Source: a bacterium (GTDB lineage: Bacteria; Oederibacteriota; CAKKQC01). Taken from it: 64,000 nt of DNA. Below the pieces are notes generated by a model, which searched no databases, was not told the origin of the DNA, and worked only from the letters and a program-made list of their open reading frames with translations. Below, in pieces: positions 23,681 to 31,799 of the stretch; position 1 is the first letter of the stretch, and every line of letters starts with the position of its first letter. The DNA is taken from contig CAKKQC010000021.1 in the NCBI GenBank assembly GCA_919901855.1, positions 124,001-188,000 of the forward strand, in the 5' to 3' direction. Made by a program: the position numbers and the translations under genes.

Positions 23681-24834
23681 TGGCCGAACCGGTCTTCCCG
23701 GCGGAGTTGCGGGTCCCGTCCCGGGTCCTGTTCGGGCCGGGCGTCCTCAGGCATCTTGGAGAGGTCGCCGGAGCCTTCGGCAAGCGGGCATTGCTGGTCA
23801 CCGGGTCGGCGTCGGTTAGGCGGGGCGGGACGCTGGGCAAGATCGAGGCGGTGCTGCAATCGCACGGTGTCGCAAGCGTCCATGTCACGGTCCGCCATGA
23901 GCCCGACGTGGAGTCCGTCGACAAGGCATCCGCCATGGGGCGATCGGCGGGCTGCGATTTCGTCATCGCGGTCGGCGGGGGGAGCGTGATCGACCTCGCG
24001 AAGTCCGCCGCCGGCATGATTCCGAACGAGGGCTCCCTCCTGGACTACCTCGAAGGGGTCGGGACGGGGAAGACCATGGCGCGAGCCCCCCTGCCCCTTA
24101 TCGCGGTGCCGACCACGGCGGGGACCGGGAGCGAGGCCACGAAGAACGCCGTCATCAACGGATACTCGCTGACCCGCGGGCCCTTCAAGAAGAGCTTCCG
24201 GGACCCCCGGCTGGTGCCCGCCGTGGCCCTCGTGGATCCCGAGCTCTCCATGGGGGCGTCGTCCGAGATCACGACGGCGTGCGGGATGGACGCGCTGACC
24301 CAACTCGTCGAGTCGCTGACCTCCCTGCACGCGACGGCCGTCACGGACGCCCTCGCGGTATCCGGGATCGAGGCGGTGGGGCGATCCCTCCAGCGCGCGG
24401 TCGAGAACGGGTACGGGCTGGAGGCCAGGGTCGAGATGGCGTACGCCGCCCTGCTCTCGGGGATCTGCCTCTCCAACGCCGGACTGGGCGCCGTCCACGG
24501 GCTCGCCTCGCCCGTGAGCGCCCACGCCCCCGTGCCGCACGGCCACATCTGCGCCGTGCTCCTGCCGCTGGTTACCGGGGCCAATCTTGCCGCGCTCCGG
24601 GAGGGCCGGGGGAGGCAGGAGGCGCTGCGCGGGTACGAGCGCGCCGAGGAGGCGCTGGGTGCTCCCATCGCCGGGTTCTGCGGCCGGTTCAGGATCCGCG
24701 GCTTCGGGTCCTTCGGCCTGAAGCTGGAGGATCTGTCCCGCGTCGTGGCGGGCGCGACCAGCGGGAGCATGAAGACGAACCCGGTGGAGCTGACGCCGCA
24801 GGAACTCGAGGGCATCCTGAAGGAGGCGCTGTGA
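23680..24834 (+). CDS. iron-containing (group III) alcohol dehydrogenase
   Basis: 384 residues from a GTG overlapping the previous stop by one base. The NAD-binding loop AVGGGSVIDLAKSAA, the VPTTAGTGSEATKNAV loop and GAVHGLASPVSAHAPVPHGH (two metal-site His) identify the family. The usual DALTH metal ligand reads CGMDALTQLVES here, so one His ligand is Gln. Family members with altered ligands may use Zn or other metals. It interconverts an alcohol and an aldehyde; substrate unknown. The stop overlaps the next start as GTGA. Confidence 0.88.
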   Translation: MAEPVFPAELRVPSRVLFGPGVLRHLGEVAGAFGKRALLVTGSASVRRGGTLGKIEAVLQSHGVASVHVTVRHEPDVESVDKASAMGRSAGCDFVIAVGGGSVIDLAKSAAGMIPNEGSLLDYLEGVGTGKTMARAPLPLIAVPTTAGTGSEATKNAVINGYSLTRGPFKKSFRDPRLVPAVALVDPELSMGASSEITTACGMDALTQLVESLTSLHATAVTDALAVSGIEAVGRSLQRAVENGYGLEARVEMAYAALLSGICLSNAGLGAVHGLASPVSAHAPVPHGHICAVLLPLVTGANLAALREGRGRQEALRGYERAEEALGAPIAGFCGRFRIRGFGSFGLKLEDLSRVVAGATSGSMKTNPVELTPQELEGILKEAL

Positions 24835-25142
24835 GCGGCGCCCTGCCGGTCCGTCCGGGGGCCGGCGGAGTCGAGTTCACGGTCTATGCCGCGCCGCGGA
24901 GCGCCAAGCCCGGAGTACGCGGCGTCCAGGCCGACGCCCTGAAGGTCGCGGTCCGCAGCGCCCCCGAAAAGGGACGGGCGAACGAGGAGCTGGTCGACGT
25001 GCTCGCGGACTTCCTCGGGGTGAAGCGCGGCGCCGTCGAGATCGTGGCCGGCGCCGGCATGCGGCGCAAACGCGTGCGCGTGGCGGGCATGTCGGCCGCG
25101 GCCCTGCTGAAGGCCGTCGAAGGTCCGTTATCGAAGCCCTGA
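24831..25142 (+). CDS. DUF167 / YggU family protein
   Basis: 103 residues from a GTG overlapping the alcohol dehydrogenase stop. KVAVRSAPEKGRANEELV and GAVEIVAGAGMRRKRVRV are the conserved DUF167 motifs. The function is unknown. The gene closes the ABM-ADH-DUF167 operon. Confidence 0.9.
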   Translation: MSGALPVRPGAGGVEFTVYAAPRSAKPGVRGVQADALKVAVRSAPEKGRANEELVDVLADFLGVKRGAVEIVAGAGMRRKRVRVAGMSAAALLKAVEGPLSKP

Positions 25143-25166
25143 TATTCCCGCATCCGCTTCGACAAC

Positions 25167-25182
25167 GAACCCGTCCGGGTTC
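25167..25182 (+). terminator. short hairpin between the DUF167 operon and the epimerase gene
   Basis: GAACCCG-TC-CGGGTTC, a perfect 7-base inverted repeat ending 2 bases before the TATAAT of the next gene. It could terminate the upstream operon or act as an operator for the downstream gene. Confidence 0.4.
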
Positions 25183-25184
25183 GC

Positions 25185-25190
25185 TATAAT
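25185..25190 (+). promoter_or_regulatory. -10 box (TATAAT) of the epimerase gene
   Basis: Consensus TATAAT, 7 bases before the ATG at 25198, no Shine-Dalgarno. Confidence 0.6.
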
Positions 25191-25197
25191 CCGTCGC

Positions 25198-26217
25198 ATG
25201 AACACCCTCGTGATCGGCGGCACCGGGCTCATCAGCGGCGCGATCGTCCGCGAACTCCGGCGGAAGGGTCATCGCGTCACGGTCTTCCACCGCGGCCGGC
25301 ACCCGCTCGGCCTCCAGGGCGTCGCCGAGATCATCGGCGACCGGCAGGACCGCCGGCTCTTCGAGGCCGCGATGCGCGCGCTCTCGTTCGACGCCGTCGT
25401 CGACATGATCTCGTTCTCGCGCGAAGATGCGGCGTCGGCGTTCCGGGCGTTCCACGAGCGGGTGCGGCATTTCATCCACTGTTCGACCGTGTGCGCGGTC
25501 GGCGTGCCGACGCGCCAGGTCATCTGCGACGAGACCGAGCCGTACCATCCCGTGTCGGGATACGGGCGGGGGAAGGCCGACGGCGAGCGGTTCCTGCTCG
25601 CGATGTGGCGGCAGAAACGCTTTCCGGTCACGATCTTCCGGCCGTCGCACACGTATGGGCCCGGGGGCGGCTGGGTGCTCGGGACCTTCCTGACCGACTG
25701 GGACACGGACTGCGAGCTCGTGAACCGGATCAGGGCCGGCAGGCCGGTGGTCGTGCACGGCGACGGCACCACGCTCTGGCAGTCGTGCTACTGCGACGAC
25801 GCGGCGAAGGGCTTCGTCGGCGCGCTGGGGAAGGCCCACGTGCGCGGGCAGGTGTACCAGGTCTGCGGACGCGACATCATGGACTGGAACGCCTACGTCG
25901 AGGCGGTGGGCCGGGCCGTCGGACGCAGGCCGAAGATCGTGCACGTGCCGACCGACGTCATCGTGCGGGGCGCGCCGGAGTCCGCGACCGGGTTCCTCCG
26001 GGAGATAGCGTTCACGCACGGGGCCTACTCGATCGACAAGATTCGCCGTGACATCCCCGAGTTCGACCCCGTCATCGATGTCGAGGAGGGGACGCGCCGC
26101 CATATCCGCTGGCTCCGGGCCGAGGGCCGGCTGGCGAAGGCGCCGAAGCGTCCGTTCGAGGACCGGCTGGCCCGGTTCGGCCTCCGGATGCAGCGCGCGG
26201 CCGCCCGCCTGCGATAG
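25198..26217 (+). CDS. NAD-dependent epimerase/dehydratase (extended SDR)
   Basis: 339 residues. MNTLVIGGTGLISGAIV is the NAD-binding GxxGxxS loop and SGYGRGKADGE carries the catalytic Tyr-x3-Lys. RPSHTYGPGGGW and GTTLWQSCYCDDAAKGF are typical of the CSP41-like/extended SDR branch acting on nucleotide sugars or RNA. Predicted to modify a sugar nucleotide. Leaderless start behind a TATAAT. Confidence 0.85.
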   Translation: MNTLVIGGTGLISGAIVRELRRKGHRVTVFHRGRHPLGLQGVAEIIGDRQDRRLFEAAMRALSFDAVVDMISFSREDAASAFRAFHERVRHFIHCSTVCAVGVPTRQVICDETEPYHPVSGYGRGKADGERFLLAMWRQKRFPVTIFRPSHTYGPGGGWVLGTFLTDWDTDCELVNRIRAGRPVVVHGDGTTLWQSCYCDDAAKGFVGALGKAHVRGQVYQVCGRDIMDWNAYVEAVGRAVGRRPKIVHVPTDVIVRGAPESATGFLREIAFTHGAYSIDKIRRDIPEFDPVIDVEEGTRRHIRWLRAEGRLAKAPKRPFEDRLARFGLRMQRAAARLR

Positions 26218-26303
26218 GGGAGGGGTCCGTTTCGGCCCCCATGGTTCGTCCTCGAACCGACTTGACCGGAGGCCCGGCGCGGGCCTATCCTGCGTAGCCG
26301 AAC

Positions 26304-26690
26304 GTGCCTATCAAGGAGTTCGAGTGCCAGGCCTGCCACCACCGGTTCGAGGAGATCCTTGGGCTGACCGAGCCCGTGCCGGTGAAGTGTCCCAAGTGCT
26401 CGGGCGGGCCCCTCAAGCAGTTGCTGGGCACCTTCCGGATCGGCGGGGCCACCCGCAAGAGCGCCTCCGAGAGCGAGTTTGACGGCGGTGGCGAGGCGCC
26501 ACCCGACGGCGGGTTCGGGGGGGGCGGCGATTTCGGAGGCGGCGGGGATTTCGGCGGCGGCGAGGATTTCGGCGGGGATGAGCCGCCGGCCGAAGCCGGG
26601 GACGACAACATGGCCGGGTTGGGCGGCGAGCCCGCCGGCGGCGACGACGACTTGGGGGGAGCGGAGACGCCCCCCCGCGAGGAGGACTGA
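26304..26690 (+). CDS. FmdB-type zinc-ribbon protein with glycine/acid-rich tail
   Basis: 128 residues from a GTG. Residues 1-45 form a FmdB zinc ribbon with CQAC and CPKC pairs (MPIKEFECQACHHRFEEI). The remainder is low-complexity: tandem GGGGDF/GGGEDF units followed by an acidic Pro-rich end. FmdB proteins are putative regulators. TATCCT lies 12 bases upstream of the GTG. The next gene starts 3 bases after the stop, so the two are co-transcribed. Confidence 0.82.
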   Translation: MPIKEFECQACHHRFEEILGLTEPVPVKCPKCSGGPLKQLLGTFRIGGATRKSASESEFDGGGEAPPDGGFGGGGDFGGGGDFGGGEDFGGDEPPAEAGDDNMAGLGGEPAGGDDDLGGAETPPREED

Positions 26691-26693
26691 CAC

Positions 26694-27728
26694 GTGAAGA
26701 CACTGCGAGTGGGCATCATCGGTACCGGGGGCATCGCGCAGACGCACCTCCAGGGCTACAAGGAGTCGGAAGGCGTGGAGGTCGTCGCGGCCTGCGACGT
26801 CCGGGAAGAGGCGGCGCGCTCCACGGCGCAGAAGTGGAACATCCCCAACGTCTATACCGACTACCGGAAGATGTTCAAGGAGCAGAAGCTCGACCTCGTA
26901 TCCGTCGCCACGCCCAACGCCTTCCACATGGCGCCCACGGTCGCGGCGCTCCAGGCCGGCTGCCACGTCCTCTGCGAGAAGCCCATCGCCATGAACGCCC
27001 GCGAGGGCGCGATCATGTGCGCGGCGGCGAAAAAGGCGCGGCGCATGCTGGACATCGGGCTCAACTGCCGGTTCATCCCGGGGAACCAGGCGCTCAAGAA
27101 GTTCGTCGTCGCGGGCGAGCTCGGGAAAATCTACTACGTCCGCGTGCAGGCCCTCCGCCGCCGCGGGATTCCGGGCTGGGGCGCCTTCACCCGCAAGGAC
27201 ATGTCCGGCGGCGGGCCGCTGATCGACATCGGCGTCCACCAGCTCGACCTCGCGCTCTGGCTCATGGGGCATCCCGAGCCCGTCTCCGTCACCGGTAACG
27301 CCTACTGCGTCTTCGGGAAGCGGAAGAACATCTTCGCGCCCTGGGGTGCCTGGGACCCCAAGACCTACACGGTCGAGGACATGGCGGCCGGAATGGTCAG
27401 GTTCCGGAACGGGGCCACGCTGACGCTCGAGGCCTCGTGGGCCGCGCACATCGAGCACGATGTGTGGAACGTCTCGCTCATGGGCACTGACGGCGGCGCC
27501 TCGACCTCGCCGCTGCGCATGTTCAAGGAGGAGCAGAAGACGCTCCTCGACGTGAGCCCGGCGCAGGTGCCGAACCTCGAGAGCCACACCGCCGAGGTCC
27601 AGGCGCTCGTGCACGCTATCCGGACCGGCGGCAAGGCGCCCGTTCCGGGCGAGCAGGCGCTCATGGTCACGCGGATCCTGGATGGCATCTACCAGTCCGC
27701 GAAGACGGGACGCGAAGTCCGGCTCTAA
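26694..27728 (+). CDS. Gfo/Idh/MocA family oxidoreductase
   Basis: 344 residues from a GTG with AGGAGG 8 bases upstream. The Rossmann motif RVGIIGTGGIAQTHLQGY, the catalytic HVLCEKPIAMN and the GGGPLIDIGVHQLDLALWL strand are all intact. Enzymes of this family oxidise sugars, inositols or glycosides with NAD(P). Substrate unknown. It follows the FmdB gene, and a perfect hairpin begins at its stop codon. Confidence 0.9.
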   Translation: MKTLRVGIIGTGGIAQTHLQGYKESEGVEVVAACDVREEAARSTAQKWNIPNVYTDYRKMFKEQKLDLVSVATPNAFHMAPTVAALQAGCHVLCEKPIAMNAREGAIMCAAAKKARRMLDIGLNCRFIPGNQALKKFVVAGELGKIYYVRVQALRRRGIPGWGAFTRKDMSGGGPLIDIGVHQLDLALWLMGHPEPVSVTGNAYCVFGKRKNIFAPWGAWDPKTYTVEDMAAGMVRFRNGATLTLEASWAAHIEHDVWNVSLMGTDGGASTSPLRMFKEEQKTLLDVSPAQVPNLESHTAEVQALVHAIRTGGKAPVPGEQALMVTRILDGIYQSAKTGREVRL

Positions 27729-27756
27729 AGGCCGTTGTGAAGACCCAACGGCCTTT
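27727..27756 (+). terminator. intrinsic-type terminator hairpin
   Basis: Perfect 11-base arms AAAGGCCGTTG and CAACGGCCTTT around an 8-base loop, starting at the stop codon of the Gfo/Idh gene. The flanking A/T runs make it bidirectional in form. Confidence 0.75.
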
Positions 27757-27797
27757 GGCGGCAGTGGTTGGATTATGTAATGGCCGCTAGTGTTTCG

Positions 27798-28562
27798 ATG
27801 GAAGGCCGGTTCGCGGGCCGGGTCGTCCTCGTCACGGGGGCGGCGCAGGGGATCGGGGCCTGCCTGGCCGCGTCCTTCGCCGCCGCGGGGGCGTCCGTCG
27901 TCCTGGCGGACGTCGACGGCCGGGCGGGAACCCGGCGGGCTGGTGAACTCGTGCTGAAGGGCTGCCGCGTCCGGTTCGTGAAGGCGGATGTCGGCAAGCC
28001 GGCCGATGTCCGGCGTCTGGTGCATGACGCGGTCCGGTGGGGCGGCCGACTGGACGTGCTCGTCAACAACGCCGGGATCGGCTCCTCCGCGCCGCTCGCG
28101 ACCCGGCCGGTCGGTCAGTGGGACCGGGTCCTGGCCGTGAACCTGCGGGGGGCCTATCTGGCGTCCCAGCTCGCGGCACCCCACCTCGCGAAGACCAGGG
28201 GCGTCATCGCGCTGATCGCGTCGACGCGCGCGCTCCAGTCGGAGGCGGATACGGAACCGTATTCGGCCTCCAAGGGTGGCCTGCTCGCGCTGACCCACGC
28301 GCTGGCGGTCACCCTGTCGGGACGGGTGCGCGTGAACGCGATCCTGCCGGGCTGGATCGTTACGGACCGGTGGCGCTACGACAGCCGGCGCACGACCGTG
28401 TCTGAGGCGGACGACGCCCAGCATCCGGCCGGACGGGCGGGCCGGCCGGAGGACATCGCGTCCGCGGCGCTGTTCCTCTGCTCCGCCGAGGCGGGATTCA
28501 TCACGGGCGCCCACCTGGTCGTGGACGGCGGGATGACCCGCCGGATGCAGTACCTCGAGTAG
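27798..28562 (+). CDS. short-chain dehydrogenase/reductase
   Basis: 254 residues. VVLVTGAAQGIGACLA is the nucleotide loop, LVNNAGIGS the structural motif, IASTRA the catalytic Ser, and YSASKGG the Tyr-x3-Lys. VNAILPGWIVTDRW and FITGAHLVVDGGM are typical of the C-terminus. The ATG at 27798 fits the usual family start distance; an ATG at 27780 and a TTG at 27768 are alternatives. No Shine-Dalgarno. It lies just after a terminator, so it has its own promoter, with TAATGG at 27778 possible. Confidence 0.88.
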   Translation: MEGRFAGRVVLVTGAAQGIGACLAASFAAAGASVVLADVDGRAGTRRAGELVLKGCRVRFVKADVGKPADVRRLVHDAVRWGGRLDVLVNNAGIGSSAPLATRPVGQWDRVLAVNLRGAYLASQLAAPHLAKTRGVIALIASTRALQSEADTEPYSASKGGLLALTHALAVTLSGRVRVNAILPGWIVTDRWRYDSRRTTVSEADDAQHPAGRAGRPEDIASAALFLCSAEAGFITGAHLVVDGGMTRRMQYLE

Positions 28563-28572
28563 CGGGGAGGCG

Positions 28573-29235
28573 CTAGCGACCGAGCCGCCGGAGGGCGGCG
28601 GGAAGGTTCGCGGCCCGGGTGACCATGGCGTCGGGCCGCCACCGGGCCAGCTCCCGGCGCCGCCCGAAGCCCCAAGTCACGCCGCACAGGAGGGCATGAG
28701 CCCTTCTTCCGGCCTCCATGTCGAACCGGCTGTCCCCGACGACGACGGTTTCGGACGGACGGGCGCGGAAGCGCCGCATGAGATCGAGGATCGCGGCCGG
28801 GTGCGGCTTGCGCTTCCGCATCTCGTCGCCGCCGACCACGGCCCGGAACCGCCCCGCGACGCCGAGCCCCTTCAGGATCCGGCGGCTTAGACGCCCCGGC
28901 TTGTTGGTGAGGACGACCAGCGTGGGGCCCCGCAAGGCGGCCAGGGCGCGCCGGACTCCCGGGTAGAGCCGGGTGCGCCGAAGGCACCGGCGGCCGTATA
29001 GCCGCAGGAACCGGCGGTAGAGCGCCGGCATCCCCGCGGGGTCGGGTCCGAGGACTTCCGGCAGCGTGTGGCGGAGCAGGTGCCGGGCGCCCTGGCCGAC
29101 GCATGCGGCGATGGCGGCGGGGGGCTTGCGGCGCAGGCCCAGGCCCGCCCGCAGTTCGTTGACCGCGTCCGCGAGGTCGGCCCCCGTCGACGCCAGGGTG
29201 CCGTCCAGGTCGAAAACGACGAGTTTGAGCGCCAC
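28573..29235 (-). CDS. HAD-superfamily phosphatase, phosphoglycolate phosphatase-like
   Basis: 220 residues. VVFDLDGTLAST carries the nucleophile Asp and acid/base Asp, VVLTNKPGRL the second motif Thr, GDEMRKRKPHP the motif III Lys, and VVVGDSRFDMEAGRRA motif IV. This matches Gph-type phosphoglycolate phosphatases, which detoxify 2-phosphoglycolate; other small phosphoesters are possible. GTG at 29235 was preferred because TATGAT lies 10 bases upstream and relatives start close to the DLDGTL motif. ATG-ATG at 29250 would overlap that hexamer. Confidence 0.85.
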   Translation of the reverse strand: MALKLVVFDLDGTLASTGADLADAVNELRAGLGLRRKPPAAIAACVGQGARHLLRHTLPEVLGPDPAGMPALYRRFLRLYGRRCLRRTRLYPGVRRALAALRGPTLVVLTNKPGRLSRRILKGLGVAGRFRAVVGGDEMRKRKPHPAAILDLMRRFRARPSETVVVGDSRFDMEAGRRAHALLCGVTWGFGRRRELARWRPDAMVTRAANLPAALRRLGR

Positions 29236-29253
29236 CGGAGTTTCCATCATACT
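29225..29253 (+). promoter_or_regulatory. promoter of the diguanylate cyclase gene
   Basis: TTGAGC (29225-29230), 17 bases, CATACT (29248-29253), then 8 bases to the ATG at 29262. The -10 overlaps that of the divergent HAD gene. Confidence 0.55.
29246..29251 (-). promoter_or_regulatory. -10 box of the HAD phosphatase gene
   Basis: TATGAT on the minus strand, 10 bases before the GTG at 29235; overlaps the opposing -10 by 4 bases, so the two polymerases would compete. Confidence 0.45.
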
Positions 29254-29261
29254 GAAGTGCC

Positions 29262-30104
29262 ATGGTTGAGGGAGGGCGGAAGCCGAACGCCCCGCGGGCG
29301 AAAGCGCCCCGGGCGCCGGGGACTGCGCATGACGATGCGCCGTACCCCGTGATCCGGGTGGTCGCGGGCGGGGCCGTCGAGCACACGAACGGCGCGGCCG
29401 AGATCGTGTTCCCGGGTCTTCGCGCGCGCGGGGCCTCCCATCCCCTCGTCGCGGGCATCCTCACGGCGGCGGCGGGCATGACCCGCGGCTCCCGGTTCGT
29501 GGATCGCGAGGAGGCGCATGGCGACCGCGTCTGGGCCCAGCGCATCGTGCGAGAGCCGGGGCGGTTCACGGTCTACATGACCGACATCACGGAACTGAAA
29601 CTGGCGCGCGAGGAGCTGCGCCTGCTCGAGACGCACGACCGGCTCACGACCCTGCTGTCCCGCGGGCTCCTGCTCGACCGCCTGACCGAGGCCGTGCACA
29701 GCGCGCTCCGCTACAAATTTCCGCTCTCGCTCGCGCTCTGCGACGTCGACGGCATGCACCAGATCAACGACACGTTCGGCCACCGGGTCGGGGACGAGGT
29801 CCTCGGGGGCGTGGGCGCCACGCTCAAGGGGTGCCTGCGGGCCGAGGACATCGCGGGGCGGTACGGTGGCGACGAGTTCGCGATCGTCTTTCCTCACACG
29901 ACCGCGTATGACGCGGTTATCGGGATCGACCGGATCCGGCAGCGGCTCGACCGGCTCGACATCCGGACGAAGCCGGCGCATGCGCTCAAGGTGACGATGT
30001 CATACGGCGTCGCGGATCTCTCGCCCCGGGACATGAGCGAGCGGGACCTCCTCGACGCCGCGCAGAAATCCCTCGCCGAAGCGAAATCCTCTACCTCTCG
30101 ATAA
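29262..30104 (+). CDS. diguanylate cyclase (GGDEF) with N-terminal sensory region
   Basis: 280 residues. Residues about 25-110 look like a PAS-type sensor ending in TVYMTDITELKLAREEL. The GGDEF domain (about 120-280) has the active-site YGGDEFAIVF and, five residues before it, an RAED sequence that fits the RxxD product-inhibition site. It should make cyclic di-GMP in the cytoplasm with feedback control. No membrane segment is seen. Its 3' end overlaps the convergent VOC gene by 14 bases. A PilZ-like protein lies far downstream at 61725. Confidence 0.9.
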   Translation: MVEGGRKPNAPRAKAPRAPGTAHDDAPYPVIRVVAGGAVEHTNGAAEIVFPGLRARGASHPLVAGILTAAAGMTRGSRFVDREEAHGDRVWAQRIVREPGRFTVYMTDITELKLAREELRLLETHDRLTTLLSRGLLLDRLTEAVHSALRYKFPLSLALCDVDGMHQINDTFGHRVGDEVLGGVGATLKGCLRAEDIAGRYGGDEFAIVFPHTTAYDAVIGIDRIRQRLDRLDIRTKPAHALKVTMSYGVADLSPRDMSERDLLDAAQKSLAEAKSSTSR

Positions 30105-30465
30105 GTTCGATCTCGTAGCCTTCCGGCGCGTCCACGAACGCCATGCGGCCCTGGCCCTTGGTCCCGTGCGGTCCCTCCGAGAACGCGAAGCCCTGGGCCT
30201 TCAGCCGTCCTGCGATCGCGTCCAGGTCGTCCACGAGGAAGGCGAGATGCGTCAGATCCGGACCGACCGTGACGGGGCCCGAGGCGGGGAAGCGGCAGAT
30301 CTCGATCTCCTCGTCGCTGTCGGGGGCCTTGAAGAAGGCGAGTTCGGATCCCCGGCCCGAGGTGGACCGGCGCGTGAGGGTCAGGCCCAGCGCGTCCCGG
30401 TAGAAGGCCACGGTGCGCTCGAGGTCCTCGACGCGGTAGCGGGTGTGCAGGAGCTTCCTGATCAT
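30091..30465 (-). CDS. glyoxalase I-like VOC metalloprotein
   Basis: 124 residues. LLHTRYRVEDLERTVAFY opens the VOC fold with a metal His, EIEICRF, LTHLAFLVDDL and GYEIELIER supply the other expected ligands. It resembles lactoylglutathione lyase (GloA) and methylmalonyl-CoA epimerase; the sequence does not decide between them. GGGAGG lies 8 bases before the ATG at 30465. Confidence 0.85.
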   Translation of the reverse strand: MIRKLLHTRYRVEDLERTVAFYRDALGLTLTRRSTSGRGSELAFFKAPDSDEEIEICRFPASGPVTVGPDLTHLAFLVDDLDAIAGRLKAQGFAFSEGPHGTKGQGRMAFVDAPEGYEIELIER

Positions 30466-30497
30466 GGCGTATACCTCCCGGAGTGTCTCTCGCCGGA

Positions 30498-30503
30498 TAT
30501 AAT
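30498..30503 (+). promoter_or_regulatory. -10 box (TATAAT) of proA
   Basis: Consensus TATAAT, 6 bases before the ATG at 30510, no Shine-Dalgarno. It supports ATG 30510 over the upstream GTG at 30483. Confidence 0.6.
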
Positions 30504-30509
30504 ACCCGG

Positions 30510-31799
30510 ATGGCTACCAGCGCGAAGATGGGGACCGGGTCGGCGTCACTGAAGGCGCAGGTCGGCGCCCAGGCGCAGGCGGCGCGGCAGGGCGCCCTGC
30601 GCCTGGCGTCCGTGCCGACCGCCCAGAAGAACCAGGCCCTGGAATTCCTTGCCGGCGCGCTCGAGCGCGAGCAGGCTGCGATCCTGGCCGAGAACCGGCT
30701 CGACGTCGAGGCGGCGCGGAAGGCGGGGGAGCGGCCCGCCCTGATCGACCGGCTGACGCTCACCGAGGGGCGCCTGCTGGCGCTGGCGGCCTCCGTGCGC
30801 GAGGTCGTCGCCTCGTCCGATCCGATCGGCGAGGTCACGGGGCGGTGGCCCCGCCCCAACGGGCTGCGCATCGTGCGGCAGCGGGTGCCGATCGGCGTCA
30901 TCGCGATCATCTACGAGTCCCGGCCCAATGTGACCGTGGACGCCTCCGTCCTGTGCCTCAAGGCCGGGAACGCGGTCGTGCTCAAGGGTGGTTCCGAGTC
31001 CCTGAACAGCAACCGCCTGCTCGCGGCGCTTCTGGCGAAGTCCCTGGGCCAGGCGGGCCTGCCCGGGGAGGCGGTCCAGTTCCTGGACACGACGGACCAC
31101 GCCGCCGTCAGCGAGCTGGTGCGGCTGGACGGATTCGTTGACCTCGTCATTCCCCGCGGCAGCGAGGAGATGATCCGCCGGATCCGGGAGCAGGCGACCG
31201 TGCCTGTCATCGGCCACGGGAAGGGGCTCTGCCACGTCTTCGTGGACCGGTCCGCGAACCTCCGGATGGCCGAGGACATCGTCTTCAACGCGAAGGTGTC
31301 GCGGCCCGGCGTCTGCAACGCCATGGAATGCCTGCTCGTGCACCGGGACGCGGCGGCAGCGTTCCTGCCCGCCGCCGCCCAGCGCCTGGCGGCCGCCGGC
31401 GTCGAACTGCGGGGGGACGAGGCCGCGCGGAACCTTGTGGCATCGATGAAACCGGCCACGGACGAGGATTTTCGGACCGAGTACCTGGACCTCATCCTTT
31501 CGGTTAAAGTAGTGGACGGCGTGGACGCAGCCATCGAGCACATCAACAACTACTCGTCCCACCTGTCCGAGGCGATCGTGTCCGAGGACCGGCGGGCCGT
31601 CAAGCGGTTCATGGACCAGGTGGACTCGGCCGTCGTCTACCACAACGCCTCGACGCGGTTCACGGACGGCGGGGAGTTCGGGTTCGGCGCCGAGATCGGC
31701 ATCTCGACGGGCCGCCTGCACGCGCGGGGTCCCATGGGCCTCAAGGAGCTGACCTCGTACAAGTACCTCGTGTACGGACAGGGCCAGGTGCGCGCGTGA
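30510..31799 (+). CDS. proA: glutamate-5-semialdehyde dehydrogenase
   Basis: 429 residues, the usual length. The enzyme reduces gamma-glutamyl phosphate to the semialdehyde in proline synthesis. Family motifs are GVIAIIYESRPNVTVDA, KGGSESLNSN, and the catalytic Cys in RPGVCNAMECLLVH; GGEFGFGAEIGIST and KYLVYGQGQV end the protein. The proB partner is not adjacent. The next gene (adenylate cyclase) starts in a GTGA overlap with its stop, so a signalling enzyme is translationally coupled to proA. Confidence 0.97.
   Translation: MATSAKMGTGSASLKAQVGAQAQAARQGALRLASVPTAQKNQALEFLAGALEREQAAILAENRLDVEAARKAGERPALIDRLTLTEGRLLALAASVREVVASSDPIGEVTGRWPRPNGLRIVRQRVPIGVIAIIYESRPNVTVDASVLCLKAGNAVVLKGGSESLNSNRLLAALLAKSLGQAGLPGEAVQFLDTTDHAAVSELVRLDGFVDLVIPRGSEEMIRRIREQATVPVIGHGKGLCHVFVDRSANLRMAEDIVFNAKVSRPGVCNAMECLLVHRDAAAAFLPAAAQRLAAAGVELRGDEAARNLVASMKPATDEDFRTEYLDLILSVKVVDGVDAAIEHINNYSSHLSEAIVSEDRRAVKRFMDQVDSAVVYHNASTRFTDGGEFGFGAEIGISTGRLHARGPMGLKELTSYKYLVYGQGQVRA

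Noticed and set aside
26500-26600. Short G-rich tandem repeat that could be a microsatellite in non-coding DNA
   Set aside because: It encodes the Gly-Asp-Phe tail of the FmdB-like protein and stays in frame.
26025-28514. 829-codon minus-strand frame across the epimerase, FmdB, Gfo/Idh and SDR genes
   Set aside because: It spans four well-supported plus-strand genes, has no family motif and shows the same low-complexity composition as other antisense frames.
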